This document shows, piece by piece, positions 35,829-45,365 of a stretch of 64,000 bases of DNA. The stretch is taken from positions 124,001-188,000 of the forward strand of contig NZ_SRMP01000005.1 in NCBI RefSeq assembly GCF_005925325.1, given 5' to 3'. The position numbers and the translations under genes were made by a program. The notes under the pieces were generated by a model. That model was not told where the DNA came from. It made no database searches and worked only from the letters and a program-made list of their open reading frames with translations. The stretch comes from Pedobacter helvus. Its GTDB lineage: Bacteria > Bacteroidota > Bacteroidia > Sphingobacteriales > Sphingobacteriaceae. Position 1 is the stretch's first letter. Each line of letters opens with the position of its first letter.

Positions 35829-37883
35829 ATGATGAAACGGACACTTATAGCATTATTATTTCTTTCGGTTGTTAACACCTTGAAGGCAGAAGATAGCTAT
35901 TACAGTCGATTGGAAAAAGATACCCTAATAATAGGGAATAAGTGGATTGAAAGAAAATTTCTTTGGAACAACGGAAACCTAATTACTTTTAGTTTAAAGG
36001 ATAAATCTACTCAACAAACTTGGTTGAATAGGTTAAAAACTCCAGATTTTCAGCTGACCAAAGATGCAGCTTCTAATGGAAATTATACTTCAAAAGAAGT
36101 AAAGGAAACTGCTATTCATCCCAACTATTTGGCTGTAGAAGTGAACGTATCACTTGGCACTTTATCCATCAAGAAGGTGTATCGAATTTATGAGGATAGT
36201 CCTGTAATTGCTTGCGACGTCTACTTAAAAGGGAGCACAGAATTGGTGTTAGACAGTAAAGCAACTAATGCCGCAGATCGAAAAAACATAGAATTTGCAG
36301 AAGATATGAAGTCTCAGCAGATGACGGCCATATTAGATCAAATTAAGTTGGACGGCTTCCATTGGCAAACCAAAATTGTAGAGTTTTTCGATGTTACCGA
36401 CTGGAACAACAACCTGATACAAGAGAGAAGTATCATTCCTTATCGCAAAACCAATTATCGGGGAAATTTATTGGTGGCGCATAATAATGAAAACAATAAA
36501 GGTTTTTTCTTTTTGAAGGAAGCGCCAACCTCCAGCGTACAGTTGGCTTATCAAGGACACGATTTTACTATTGATTTCGGCCATTTTACAGTTAGCGGCT
36601 TGGGATTAACAACTAAAGACATCAAACCTGAGGAATGGACTAAAGCCTACAGCAGTGTAATTGGCGTGTACAGTGGGGGAGAATTACAGCAGCTTACCGC
36701 ATTACGTAACTATCAAAAAAATATCCGCAGGTTATTGCCACAACGTGATGAAATGGTGATGATGAACACTTGGGGAGATCGTAGCCAAGACTCAAAAGTG
36801 AACGAGAAATTCAGTTTGCTAGAGGTAGAAAAAGCTGCAGAACTCGGTGTGTCTCACTTTCAAATAGATGATGGTTGGCAGATTGGCAAAAGCCCTAACT
36901 CTGCATTAGCTAAAGGTTCTTTCAAAAATATTTGGGACAATCCAAACTACTGGAAACCTGACCCTGCAAAGTATCCCAATGGTTTGCATCCTATTGTTAA
37001 AAGAGGGAAAGAATTAGGCGTAGAAATTTGTCTGTGGTTTAACCCGAGTGTACAAAACGATTATGCCGATTGGCAAAAAGATGTGAATGCAATGGTGAAT
37101 TTATATAAAGAATATGGTATCCGCACCTTTAAAATCGATGGTTTAGCTATTCCAACCAAACAATCGGAAATCAATTTGCGCAAACTATTTGATAGCGTTT
37201 TGGAGCAAACCAATAACGAAGTGGTATTTAATTTAGATGCTACAGCGGGTAGGAGAGCGGGTTATTACACTTTCAATGAATATGGAAATGTGTTCTTGGA
37301 AAACCGTTACACCGATTGGCAGAATTACTATCCGTATTGGACTTTAAGGAACTTATGGCAATTGTCTAAATATGTGCCTGCTGAGAAATTGCAAATCGAA
37401 TTTTTAAATAAATGGCGAAATACGGATAAGTACGGCAAAGACATTTTTGCGCCAAACAATCATTCTTTCGAGTATTTATTTGCGACTACGATGGCTGCAC
37501 AACCTTTAGCTTGGTTCGAGGGAACAGGTTTACCTAGCGAAGCATTGAGGGTTAAAGATCTGATTAAAGCTTACCGGAAAATACAGCACGATTTCCATTT
37601 GGGAACTATTTTACCTATTGGCGATGAACCTTCAGGCAGGTCTTGGACTGGCTTTCAATCGCTAAATGGCAATCAAGGTTACTTCATTTTTTACAGAGAA
37701 AATACTGCCGGAGCTGTTGGCGCTGTGAAAACTTGGTTGTCCGCTGGCACCAAAGTGAAATGCACGGCTGTTTTAGGAAATGGAAAGACCATCAATACTA
37801 CCATCGCTAAAAACGGAACTATCGAAGTTACGCTTCCAAAAATTAACGACTTCGTGATGTACCGCTACGAAATCACAAAATGA
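35829..37883 (+). CDS. GH36 alpha-galactosidase
   Basis: 684 residues, signal peptide ending NTLKAED. N-terminal beta-supersandwich, then a barrel with MMNTWGDRSQD, GVSHFQIDDGWQIG, GVEICLWFNPS, TFKIDGLAI (D437, nucleophile position) and NLDATAGRRAGYY. It is a divergent member of GH36 of the kind common in Bacteroidota. Expected to release terminal alpha-galactose (or a related alpha-linked sugar) from oligosaccharides in the periplasm. GH97 starts 10 bases after its stop. Family good, exact sugar uncertain. Confidence 0.85.
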   Translation: MMKRTLIALLFLSVVNTLKAEDSYYSRLEKDTLIIGNKWIERKFLWNNGNLITFSLKDKSTQQTWLNRLKTPDFQLTKDAASNGNYTSKEVKETAIHPNYLAVEVNVSLGTLSIKKVYRIYEDSPVIACDVYLKGSTELVLDSKATNAADRKNIEFAEDMKSQQMTAILDQIKLDGFHWQTKIVEFFDVTDWNNNLIQERSIIPYRKTNYRGNLLVAHNNENNKGFFFLKEAPTSSVQLAYQGHDFTIDFGHFTVSGLGLTTKDIKPEEWTKAYSSVIGVYSGGELQQLTALRNYQKNIRRLLPQRDEMVMMNTWGDRSQDSKVNEKFSLLEVEKAAELGVSHFQIDDGWQIGKSPNSALAKGSFKNIWDNPNYWKPDPAKYPNGLHPIVKRGKELGVEICLWFNPSVQNDYADWQKDVNAMVNLYKEYGIRTFKIDGLAIPTKQSEINLRKLFDSVLEQTNNEVVFNLDATAGRRAGYYTFNEYGNVFLENRYTDWQNYYPYWTLRNLWQLSKYVPAEKLQIEFLNKWRNTDKYGKDIFAPNNHSFEYLFATTMAAQPLAWFEGTGLPSEALRVKDLIKAYRKIQHDFHLGTILPIGDEPSGRSWTGFQSLNGNQGYFIFYRENTAGAVGAVKTWLSAGTKVKCTAVLGNGKTINTTIAKNGTIEVTLPKINDFVMYRYEITK

Positions 37884-37893
37884 GACCAAAAAT

Positions 37894-39882
37894 ATGAGAA
37901 TTACCCTAACCACATTTTTACTAGCCCTTACCATCAGCTCTTGGGGACAAAAAAAGTATCAGCTAAAATCCCCCGATGGGAAATTGATTGCTGCTATTTC
38001 TTTGAACGATAAGATTAGTTATGCCATTACCCATCAAAACGACACTATTTTAAAACCTTCTGTCTTGAACATGACCTTAAATAACGGCGTGACTTGGGGC
38101 AAAGGCTCACAGTTAAGAAGTGCAAAAACAACTACCTCCCATCAACAGATTAACGCTCTGTTTTATAAAAGAAATCAAATTGACGACCATTACAATGAAC
38201 TTGTTTTGAGTTTCAAAGAGAACTTTAATCTCATTTTTAGGGCTTATAACGAAGGCATTGCTTACCGCTTTGTATCTACTAGCGATAAACTAATTACAGT
38301 AAAAAATGAGGAAGCTATTTTCAATTTTACCAAAGATTTCAACGCCTATGTACCTTATGTAAAAGGGAAGTTTAAGGATATCGAAAGTCAGTATTTCAAT
38401 TCTTTTGAGAATGAATATACTTATACGCCATTGAGTAAAATCAGTGCTGATAAGTTGGCTTTTTCGCCTTTGGTAGTGAGCTTAGATAACGGTAAAAAAG
38501 TTTGTTTAGCAGAAGCTGATTTGGAAAGTTATCCAGGCATGTACCTTACCAATACCAACGGTTCTAAGTCCTTACAGTCTAATTTTGCACATTACCCAAC
38601 AGCAACCAAACAAGGCGGGCACAACGAGTTGCAACAATTGGTTACGGCTCGTGAGCCTTATTTGGCTAAAAGCAAAGCTAAAGCCCAATTCCCTTGGCGT
38701 ATCGTGATTGTATCTACTAACGATAAACAATTGGCAGATAATGATATGGTCTACAAATTGGCGGCACCATCAAGAGTGGCAGATGCTTCTTGGGTTAAGC
38801 CAGGAAAAGTTGCTTGGGAATGGTGGAACCACTGGGGAATTTCAAACGTAGATTTTGAAGCGGGTATCAATACCGAAACTTACCAAGCTTACATCGATTT
38901 TGCCTCGAAAAATGGCATCGAGTATGTGATTTTAGATGAAGGATGGGCGGTTAACAAAAAAGCCGATTTGTTCCAAGTAGTACCGGAAATTGATTTGAAG
39001 AAACTGATTGCTCATGCCAAAGTTAAAAACGTAGGTATCATTTTATGGGCTGGTTATTATGCTTTCGAAAGAGATTTAGAGAAAGTGTGCAAGCATTATT
39101 CGGAAATGGGCGTAAAGGGTTTCAAGATTGATTTTATGGATCGTGATGACCAACAAATGGTAGATTTCCATTACCGAGCGGCAGAAGTAGCTGCTAAATA
39201 CAAACTGATGCTAGATTTCCATGGAACTTACAAGCCAACAGGCATAAACAGAACTTATCCAAATGTGATCAATTTCGAGGCTGTTCACGGTTTGGAGCAA
39301 ATGAAATGGACTGGGCCAGAGTTAGATCAAGTGACCTATGATGTGACTTTTCCTTTCATCCGCATGGTGGCTGGGCCAATTGATTATACACAAGGTGCGA
39401 TGCGCAATGCTACGAAAAGAACCCATCGTGGCATCAACGATGAACCGATGAGCCAAGGCACGCGTTGTCGTCAGTTGGCGCAATATGTCATTTTCGAATC
39501 GCCGCTAAATATGTTGTGCGATAGCCCAACCAATTACGAAAAAGAGCAAGAGTGTACCGATTTCATTTCTACTGTACCAACGGTTTGGGATCAAACTGTT
39601 GCCTTGGAGGGAGAGATTGGCAAGCATATTGCTATCGCACGTAAAAAAGGAGACCAGTGGTATGTGGGCGCTATGACCAATTGGGATGCTCGTAAAACCG
39701 AACTCGATTTATCTTTCTTAGGCGAAGGAAGTTATGTAGCAGAGCTGTACAGAGATGGCGCTAATGCCAATCGCATTGCCTCAGATTATAAAAAAGAAAC
39801 CATCACTATTCCTGCTAACCGCAAATTGAGCGTTTCAATGGCTAAAGGCGGGGGTGTGGCAATGAAAATCTATAAGAAATAA
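37894..39882 (+). CDS. GH97 alpha-glycosidase, second copy
   Basis: 662 residues, signal peptide ending SSWGQ. GH97 landmarks: ISYAITHQNDTIL in the N-terminal beta domain, WEWWNHWGIS, YVILDEGWA, VKGFKIDFMDRDDQ (D413), HGTYKPTGINRTYPN, FEAVHGLEQMKW, and FIRMVAGPIDYTQGAM. The Asp in KIDFM is the position of the retaining nucleophile, as in the 20303 protein, though the surrounding residues differ enough to suggest a different substrate. It follows GH36 and precedes GH2 by 6 bases, all in the HTCS operon. Confidence 0.88.
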   Translation: MRITLTTFLLALTISSWGQKKYQLKSPDGKLIAAISLNDKISYAITHQNDTILKPSVLNMTLNNGVTWGKGSQLRSAKTTTSHQQINALFYKRNQIDDHYNELVLSFKENFNLIFRAYNEGIAYRFVSTSDKLITVKNEEAIFNFTKDFNAYVPYVKGKFKDIESQYFNSFENEYTYTPLSKISADKLAFSPLVVSLDNGKKVCLAEADLESYPGMYLTNTNGSKSLQSNFAHYPTATKQGGHNELQQLVTAREPYLAKSKAKAQFPWRIVIVSTNDKQLADNDMVYKLAAPSRVADASWVKPGKVAWEWWNHWGISNVDFEAGINTETYQAYIDFASKNGIEYVILDEGWAVNKKADLFQVVPEIDLKKLIAHAKVKNVGIILWAGYYAFERDLEKVCKHYSEMGVKGFKIDFMDRDDQQMVDFHYRAAEVAAKYKLMLDFHGTYKPTGINRTYPNVINFEAVHGLEQMKWTGPELDQVTYDVTFPFIRMVAGPIDYTQGAMRNATKRTHRGINDEPMSQGTRCRQLAQYVIFESPLNMLCDSPTNYEKEQECTDFISTVPTVWDQTVALEGEIGKHIAIARKKGDQWYVGAMTNWDARKTELDLSFLGEGSYVAELYRDGANANRIASDYKKETITIPANRKLSVSMAKGGGVAMKIYKK

Positions 39883-39888
39883 TACAAA

Positions 39889-41673
39889 ATGATGAAGCCG
39901 AGAACCCTTTATTTAGCATTATCCCTGATTTTTAGTTTGATTTTTTCCAATTCCATCGCACAACAAACCATGACCAATGTGTATGGCAGAAATGTGCAAT
40001 CGTTAAATGGAAAATGGGATGCCATTATTGATTTGTATGATCAAGGTAGAAAAAACAAGATCTTTTTAAATAAGAAACCAGAAACCAAGATCGATTTTTA
40101 TGAGTATTCTTTTGATCATGGACTTCGTTTAAACGTGCCATCAGATTGGAACAGCCAAATGCCAGAGCTTAAATATTACGAAGGCACCATTTGGTATGCT
40201 CGCAGGTTTGATGTAGCGAAAACAGCTAATAATCGTATGTTCCTTTATTTTGGAGCGGTAAGTTACCGTTGTAGAATTTACCTGAATGGAAAAGAAATTG
40301 GTCAGCATGAAGGTGGTTTTACGCCGTTTCAATTTGAAGTAACCGATGCCGTTAAAGAAAAAGATAACTTCTTGGCGGTTGAGGTGAATAACACTCGTCA
40401 AGTTGATGCGATCCCAGCGATGGCTTTTGATTGGTGGAACTATGGCGGCATTACCCGCGATGTATTTTTGGTAAGCACGCCAAAAGTGTTCATCGAAGAT
40501 TATTTCATCCAGTTGGATAAAACTAAAGCAGATAAAATTAATGCTAGCGTAAAGCTTTCAGAAAAGGTTAGTCAATCGGTAACGATCGAAATTCCAGAAT
40601 TACAATTAAAGCAAACGCTAAAAACAGATGCCAATGGCGAAGTGAAAACTTCCTTTGCTTCCAAAAAAATCAAACGTTGGTCGCCAAGCCTACCGACTTT
40701 GTACAAGGTGAAAGTTTCTAGCGAAAGCGATCAGGTAGAAGAGCAAATCGGTTTCCGTAATGTTTGGGTAAAAGGGGAGGATATCTATCTGAACGATAAA
40801 CCTATTTTCTTGAAATCAATCTCCTTCCACGAAGAAATTCCGCAACGTAAAGGTCGTGCTTTTTCCGAAGCAGATGCCGTAGTATTATTATCAGAAGCCA
40901 AAGCTTTGGGTTGTAATATGATCCGTTTGGCGCATTATCCGCAGAACGAATATATTGTAAGGCTAGCAGAGAAAATGGGCTTTTTGCTATGGGAAGAAAT
41001 TCCGATTTGGCAAGGTATCGACTTCAAAAATGATGCAACCAAAGAAAAGGCTGGCAAAATGATGCGTGAGATGATTATGCGTGATAAAAATCGTGTTGCC
41101 TTAACTTTTTGGGGCGTAGCTAACGAAACGCAACCTTCGGCACCTCGTAATGCCTTCATCAAATCGCTCATTGATATCGCAAAATCTATAGATACGACTA
41201 GATTAATTACAGCGGCCTTCGATTTAGTTCGCTTTAACAAAGAGAGACAGGTTTTCGTCATGGATGATCCGTTCATCAAAGAGTTGGATGTAGTAGCGAT
41301 TAACAAATACATGGGCTGGTACCATCCTTGGCCAGTTACACCAGATAAAGCCATTTGGGATGTAGCTAAAGGTCAACCTTTAATTGTTTCGGAATTTGGT
41401 GGTGAAGCACTCTATGGCAAAACTGGTGATGCAGATGTAGTGAGCTCATGGAGCGAGGATTACCAAGCGACTTTGTATAGAGAGAACCTAGAGATGTTTA
41501 AGCATATTCCGAACCTACGTGGCACTTCGCCTTGGGTATTGTTCGATTTCCGTTCACCATTCCGTTTTCATCCAACCAACCAAGAAGATTGGAACCGTAA
41601 AGGTTTGGTTTCTGATCAAGGCTACAGAAAGAAAGCTTGGTATTTAATGAAGGAATATTACGATAGTAAATAG
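39889..41673 (+). CDS. GH2 beta-glycosidase (beta-glucuronidase/galactosidase type)
   Basis: 594 residues, signal peptide ending SNSIAQQ. Classic GH2 three-domain core: jelly roll (about 30-190) with GTIWYARRFDVAK and GGFTPFQFEVTDAV, Ig-like domain, and barrel from about 300. Acid/base in WGVANE (E413) and nucleophile in VSEFGGEA (E502). The compact length and the RLAHYPQNEYIVRLAEKMG and INKYMGWY motifs resemble beta-glucuronidases, which would fit the uronic acid implied by GH88 in the same regulon. Substrate is not certain. A 183-base gap with an inverted repeat separates it from the next gene. Confidence 0.88.
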   Translation: MMKPRTLYLALSLIFSLIFSNSIAQQTMTNVYGRNVQSLNGKWDAIIDLYDQGRKNKIFLNKKPETKIDFYEYSFDHGLRLNVPSDWNSQMPELKYYEGTIWYARRFDVAKTANNRMFLYFGAVSYRCRIYLNGKEIGQHEGGFTPFQFEVTDAVKEKDNFLAVEVNNTRQVDAIPAMAFDWWNYGGITRDVFLVSTPKVFIEDYFIQLDKTKADKINASVKLSEKVSQSVTIEIPELQLKQTLKTDANGEVKTSFASKKIKRWSPSLPTLYKVKVSSESDQVEEQIGFRNVWVKGEDIYLNDKPIFLKSISFHEEIPQRKGRAFSEADAVVLLSEAKALGCNMIRLAHYPQNEYIVRLAEKMGFLLWEEIPIWQGIDFKNDATKEKAGKMMREMIMRDKNRVALTFWGVANETQPSAPRNAFIKSLIDIAKSIDTTRLITAAFDLVRFNKERQVFVMDDPFIKELDVVAINKYMGWYHPWPVTPDKAIWDVAKGQPLIVSEFGGEALYGKTGDADVVSSWSEDYQATLYRENLEMFKHIPNLRGTSPWVLFDFRSPFRFHPTNQEDWNRKGLVSDQGYRKKAWYLMKEYYDSK

Positions 41674-41691
41674 AAGTTCGAAACTAGAAAA

Positions 41692-41811
41692 ATCCTCCCC
41701 CTACCCACGCTCTTGCCGGCGCACCCCCCTCCAAAAGGAGACATGCATAGTTTTCTATTCGATACTGTTTAGGTGCTACGTATGTCCCCTTTGGAGGGGG
41801 TAGAGGGAGGA
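41692..41811. repeat. imperfect inverted-repeat element inside the operon
   Basis: TCCTCCCCCTACCC and CCCCCTCCAAAAGGAGACAT on the left pair with ATGTCCCCTTTGGAGGGGG and TAGAGGGAGGA on the right. This C-rich/G-rich pair looks like the small mobile intergenic repeats of Bacteroidota. It lies between the two GH2 genes and could form a long hairpin in the transcript, lowering expression downstream. Confidence 0.6.
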
Positions 41812-41856
41812 ATATCTAAATAAAAAGAAACTTGAAATATAACACAAAACCCACAA

Positions 41857-44583
41857 ATGAACCTATATAAAAACCTAACACGCCTACTTTTAATGCTCTT
41901 TTTGATGCAGGCTTATGCACTAAAAGCGCAGACCGTATCTGTTGATTTATCTGGTAAATGGAAGTTTCAAACCGATGTAATGGATTTCCGCAGAGGATCT
42001 CTTTCTCCTCGATACAACCACGTTTTACAAGAAGAAATTCAGCTTCCGGGCATTACCGACGATTATAAAATTGGCTACAAAGTACCTTATCAGTACATTG
42101 ATCGTTTAACGAGAAAATACGAGTACATGGGACCAGCTTGGTACCAACGTGATATCGAAATTCCGGCAGCTTGGAAAGGCAAGAAGATTTTTATGTATTT
42201 TGAGCGTACGCACTGGCTGAGTTCTATTTATGTAGATACCAAAGAAGTAAGTGCCATTGATTACATCAGTGTGCCGCACAATCACGATTTAACCAACTTC
42301 GTGAAGCCTGGAAAAACGCATCGCATTACGGTTTGTATCGATAACAGATTTCAGTATAAAACCCACAAATGGAACCACGCACATACCGAATTTACCCAAA
42401 TTAACTGGAACGGTATTTTGGGAGAAATGAAGTTAATAGCGATCGATCCAGTTTATTTGGAGGATCTTCAGGTATATCCAAATATTGCAAATAATTCTGT
42501 AAAAGTACGTTTGCAGGTGAATAACGAAACCAAAAAGCAGTTTAAAGGCAAGGCTTCGTTCACTATCAATGGTAAAAATTACAGCCTTAAAAATGAAGTT
42601 GCGGTCGTTAGCACAGACTCGGTAACTTTTGTAGAGGCCAATATCCCAATGGGGAAAAACGCCAAGCTGTGGGATGAGTTTAATCCAAATGTGTACGAAA
42701 TTACGGCACAGCTTCAAACTTCTGATGGTAAAGCCAACTATCAACATGAAAAATCGACCACTTTTGGCTTGAGAGAAGTAAAACAAGGCAAAAACCATGT
42801 GATGTTGAATAATCGTCCGATTCACCTGCGTGGAAACGTAGAAAATGCAGTTTTTCCAAAGACGGGACATGTACCTGTAGACGATGCCTCTTGGGAGCGC
42901 ATCATGCTGTTGATGAAGGATTATGGCATGAACCATTTACGTTTCCACTCTTGGTGTCCACCAAAAGCAGCTTTTCGCATGGCGGATAAACATGGGATTT
43001 ATTTCGAAGTAGAAATGCCAATGTGGGGTAAGGATGCTGAGCCTGATGAGGCCCGTTACAATTTCTTCCGCAGGGAAATCAAAGCGATTTTGAAAGAATA
43101 CGGTAATCATCCATCATTTGTTTTGTATTGCAACGGAAATGAAATCACTGGAAATTTCGATTTTATTGAAGAATTGACAGCAGAAGGTATCAAGTTAGAT
43201 CCTCGTCATTTGTTCAGTGGCTCTACCGCTCGTACCCGTGTAAAATCAGATCAATATTATGTGTCGCAGCAAACCAACAAAGGACCAGTTAAGGTTTACG
43301 AAGGTTTACCAAATACAGATTGGGACAGAAGTGCGGAGTCGGATGTAGATGTACCGGTAATTTCTCACGAGTCGGGGCAACGCTGTGTATATCCAAATTT
43401 TGAGGAGATTAAAAAATATGCAAATAGCCCCGTAGAAGCACGAAATTTCGAAGTTTTCAGAGATATGCTACAAAAGAATGGCATGCTAGATCAAGCTAAT
43501 GATTTCTTTAAAGCATCAGGAGCATTGACGGTTTTAGAATACAAGGCAGTAATTGAAGCATTGTTGCGTTCGTCAAAATCTGCAGGTTTTCAATTATTGT
43601 CTATTAATGATTTCCCTGGACAAGGCTACGCACCTGTAGGTATTCTAGATCCGTTCTGGGATAGCAAAGGCTTGGTTACTCCAGAGAAATTCAGAGAATT
43701 TTGTGCACCTACAGTTGCCTTGTTGCGCTACGAAAAAAGCAGTTATTTCAATACCGAAACCTTTACAGGCAAAGCCGAAGTGTATAATTTCAGTAATGCT
43801 GACATTAAAAACGCCAAATTAAAATGGTGGTTAACGGATGAGAGTGGTAAAGTGTTACAAAAAGGAAATCTGAAAAACCAAACCATTGCTAACGATAACG
43901 TATCGCCCGTTGGCGAATTTTCGATTTCCTTAAAAGGGATTAGCGTTGCTCAAAAGTTAACGGTGCATTTATCGGTTAACGATCAAATCAAAAACAGTTG
44001 GAACATTTGGGTTTACCCAAGCCATCAAGATTTAATGCAGTCTACAGACCAAGTGTTGTACACTTCGGTTTATGATGATGCTGCCAAAAAACAATTGGCA
44101 CAAGGTAAATCGGTGGTGCTTTATCCCACTCCTGAAAATGTAAAAGGACGTAAATCGATGTTTCATAATCATTTTTGGAACCCAATTATGTTTGCTTGGG
44201 CACCAATGACGATCGGAAATTTGGTGCATAACGAGCAGCCAATGTTTAAAGATTTTACCACTTCATATCATACCGATTGGCAATGGTGGGATATCTTGAA
44301 CAACGCCAAAGTGATTGAAATGCAAAACACACCAGAAAAACTTCGCCCATTTATTCAAGTGATTGATAGCTATGATAACAACCAGAAATTGGGTATCGGT
44401 TTTGAAGCTAAAGTGAATGGAGGAAAATTATTGGTCTTGGCAGTAGATACGAAGACGGATATGGATAAACGTCCGGCTACGCAGCAGTTATTGTACAGTA
44501 TAGATAATTATGTAAAGAGCGATAAATTCTCGCCACAAGTACCCGTGGAAGAGACATTTATCCAATCGTTTTTAAATAAATAA
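41857..44583 (+). CDS. large GH2 beta-glycosidase
   Basis: 908 residues, signal peptide ending ALKAQ. GH2 sugar-binding jelly roll (about 28-200, WYQRDIEIPAAWKGKKIFMYF), Ig-like domain, and barrel with NNRPIHLRGNVENAVFPKTG, HLRFHSWCPPKAAFRMAD, acid/base YCNGNE (E429) and nucleophile SHESGQ (E505). A C-terminal beta region follows (about 640-900). This long GH2 form in Bacteroidota often acts on beta-galactosides or beta-mannosides of complex glycans; the substrate here is open. Next gene starts 12 bases later. Confidence 0.87.
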   Translation: MNLYKNLTRLLLMLFLMQAYALKAQTVSVDLSGKWKFQTDVMDFRRGSLSPRYNHVLQEEIQLPGITDDYKIGYKVPYQYIDRLTRKYEYMGPAWYQRDIEIPAAWKGKKIFMYFERTHWLSSIYVDTKEVSAIDYISVPHNHDLTNFVKPGKTHRITVCIDNRFQYKTHKWNHAHTEFTQINWNGILGEMKLIAIDPVYLEDLQVYPNIANNSVKVRLQVNNETKKQFKGKASFTINGKNYSLKNEVAVVSTDSVTFVEANIPMGKNAKLWDEFNPNVYEITAQLQTSDGKANYQHEKSTTFGLREVKQGKNHVMLNNRPIHLRGNVENAVFPKTGHVPVDDASWERIMLLMKDYGMNHLRFHSWCPPKAAFRMADKHGIYFEVEMPMWGKDAEPDEARYNFFRREIKAILKEYGNHPSFVLYCNGNEITGNFDFIEELTAEGIKLDPRHLFSGSTARTRVKSDQYYVSQQTNKGPVKVYEGLPNTDWDRSAESDVDVPVISHESGQRCVYPNFEEIKKYANSPVEARNFEVFRDMLQKNGMLDQANDFFKASGALTVLEYKAVIEALLRSSKSAGFQLLSINDFPGQGYAPVGILDPFWDSKGLVTPEKFREFCAPTVALLRYEKSSYFNTETFTGKAEVYNFSNADIKNAKLKWWLTDESGKVLQKGNLKNQTIANDNVSPVGEFSISLKGISVAQKLTVHLSVNDQIKNSWNIWVYPSHQDLMQSTDQVLYTSVYDDAAKKQLAQGKSVVLYPTPENVKGRKSMFHNHFWNPIMFAWAPMTIGNLVHNEQPMFKDFTTSYHTDWQWWDILNNAKVIEMQNTPEKLRPFIQVIDSYDNNQKLGIGFEAKVNGGKLLVLAVDTKTDMDKRPATQQLLYSIDNYVKSDKFSPQVPVEETFIQSFLNK

Positions 44584-44595
44584 GAAAGGAACGTG

Positions 44596-45363
44596 ATGTG
44601 GAATAAAATTGCATTAGGGGTAACGATGTTGGCCAGTCAGACTTTGGTGGCGCAGGAAATTGTATTTAACCAAAAAGCAGCTTTGGAGCAAGTGTATCAA
44701 AAACCTGTTGAAGCCGAAGGTTTGTTGCCAATGAACGATTTAAATGTGGATTTTGGTTATGTACTTTATCAATCTGAAATTACAACACAATCGGAAAGTG
44801 AAGATTTGGAATTAGAGAATGTTCGTGATTATGCTGCGGTTTACGTAAATGGAAAATTGCAAGGAAGAGTAACCGACAATAACAAGAAAATCACCATTAA
44901 AACTAATCCTGGTAAGTATTTGCTACAGATTTACGTAGAAAACATTGGCAGAATTACCTACGGACCAGAAATTACCGATAACTCGAAAGGCTTGTTCGGA
45001 GAAGTGACTTTAGACGGAAATGAAGTAGAAAACTGGAAAATGGTACCCCTAAACATCAAAAAATATCCTGTTAAAGATTTGAAGTTCGAAAACCGTGCTG
45101 AAGTGGAAACGCCAGGTTTTTATAGAGGCAAATTTGAGTTAAAGGAATTGAAAAATAACTATCTAGATATCACCGGATGGGGAATGGGCGAAGTGTGGGT
45201 AAACCAAAAATATGTAGGTTCTTATTGGGAGGAGGAAAAACAAAGATCCATTTTGATCCCATCAGAAGACTTGGTGCAGGGAGAAAACGAAATTGTAGTT
45301 TTCGAACTGAAGAATAATCAACAAAAAACAATGAAATTATCGCAAACACCTGTTTTTAAATAG
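44596..45363 (+). CDS. GH35-like protein lacking the catalytic barrel
   Basis: 255 residues from ATG 44596 (a GTG just before is less likely). Signal-like start, cleavage near LVAQE. The rest matches only the two C-terminal beta-sandwich domains of GH35 beta-galactosidases: NVDFGYVLYQSEITTQ, VRDYAAVYVNGKLQGRV, LLQIYVENIGRITYGPEI, then DITGWGMGEVWVNQKYVGSYW and ENEIVVFELKNNQQ. The roughly 330-residue TIM barrel with both catalytic glutamates is missing. The gene before it ends 12 bases upstream, so no hidden barrel remains. It may be a stand-alone glycan-binding module. It is joined to GH3 with a 2-base gap. Confidence 0.75.
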   Translation: MWNKIALGVTMLASQTLVAQEIVFNQKAALEQVYQKPVEAEGLLPMNDLNVDFGYVLYQSEITTQSESEDLELENVRDYAAVYVNGKLQGRVTDNNKKITIKTNPGKYLLQIYVENIGRITYGPEITDNSKGLFGEVTLDGNEVENWKMVPLNIKKYPVKDLKFENRAEVETPGFYRGKFELKELKNNYLDITGWGMGEVWVNQKYVGSYWEEEKQRSILIPSEDLVQGENEIVVFELKNNQQKTMKLSQTPVFK

Positions 45364-45365
45364 AA

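Noticed and set aside
40935-41354. 139-codon open frame on the minus strand
   Set aside because: Shadow of the GH2 catalytic barrel region on the other strand.
42433-42936. 167-codon open frame on the minus strand
   Set aside because: Entirely within the GH2 gene; low-complexity translation, no family motifs.
44584-44595. Looked for a GH35 catalytic barrel lost by frameshift ahead of the GH35-like gene
   Set aside because: Only 12 bases separate it from an intact GH2 gene, and the GH35-like gene has its own signal peptide start.
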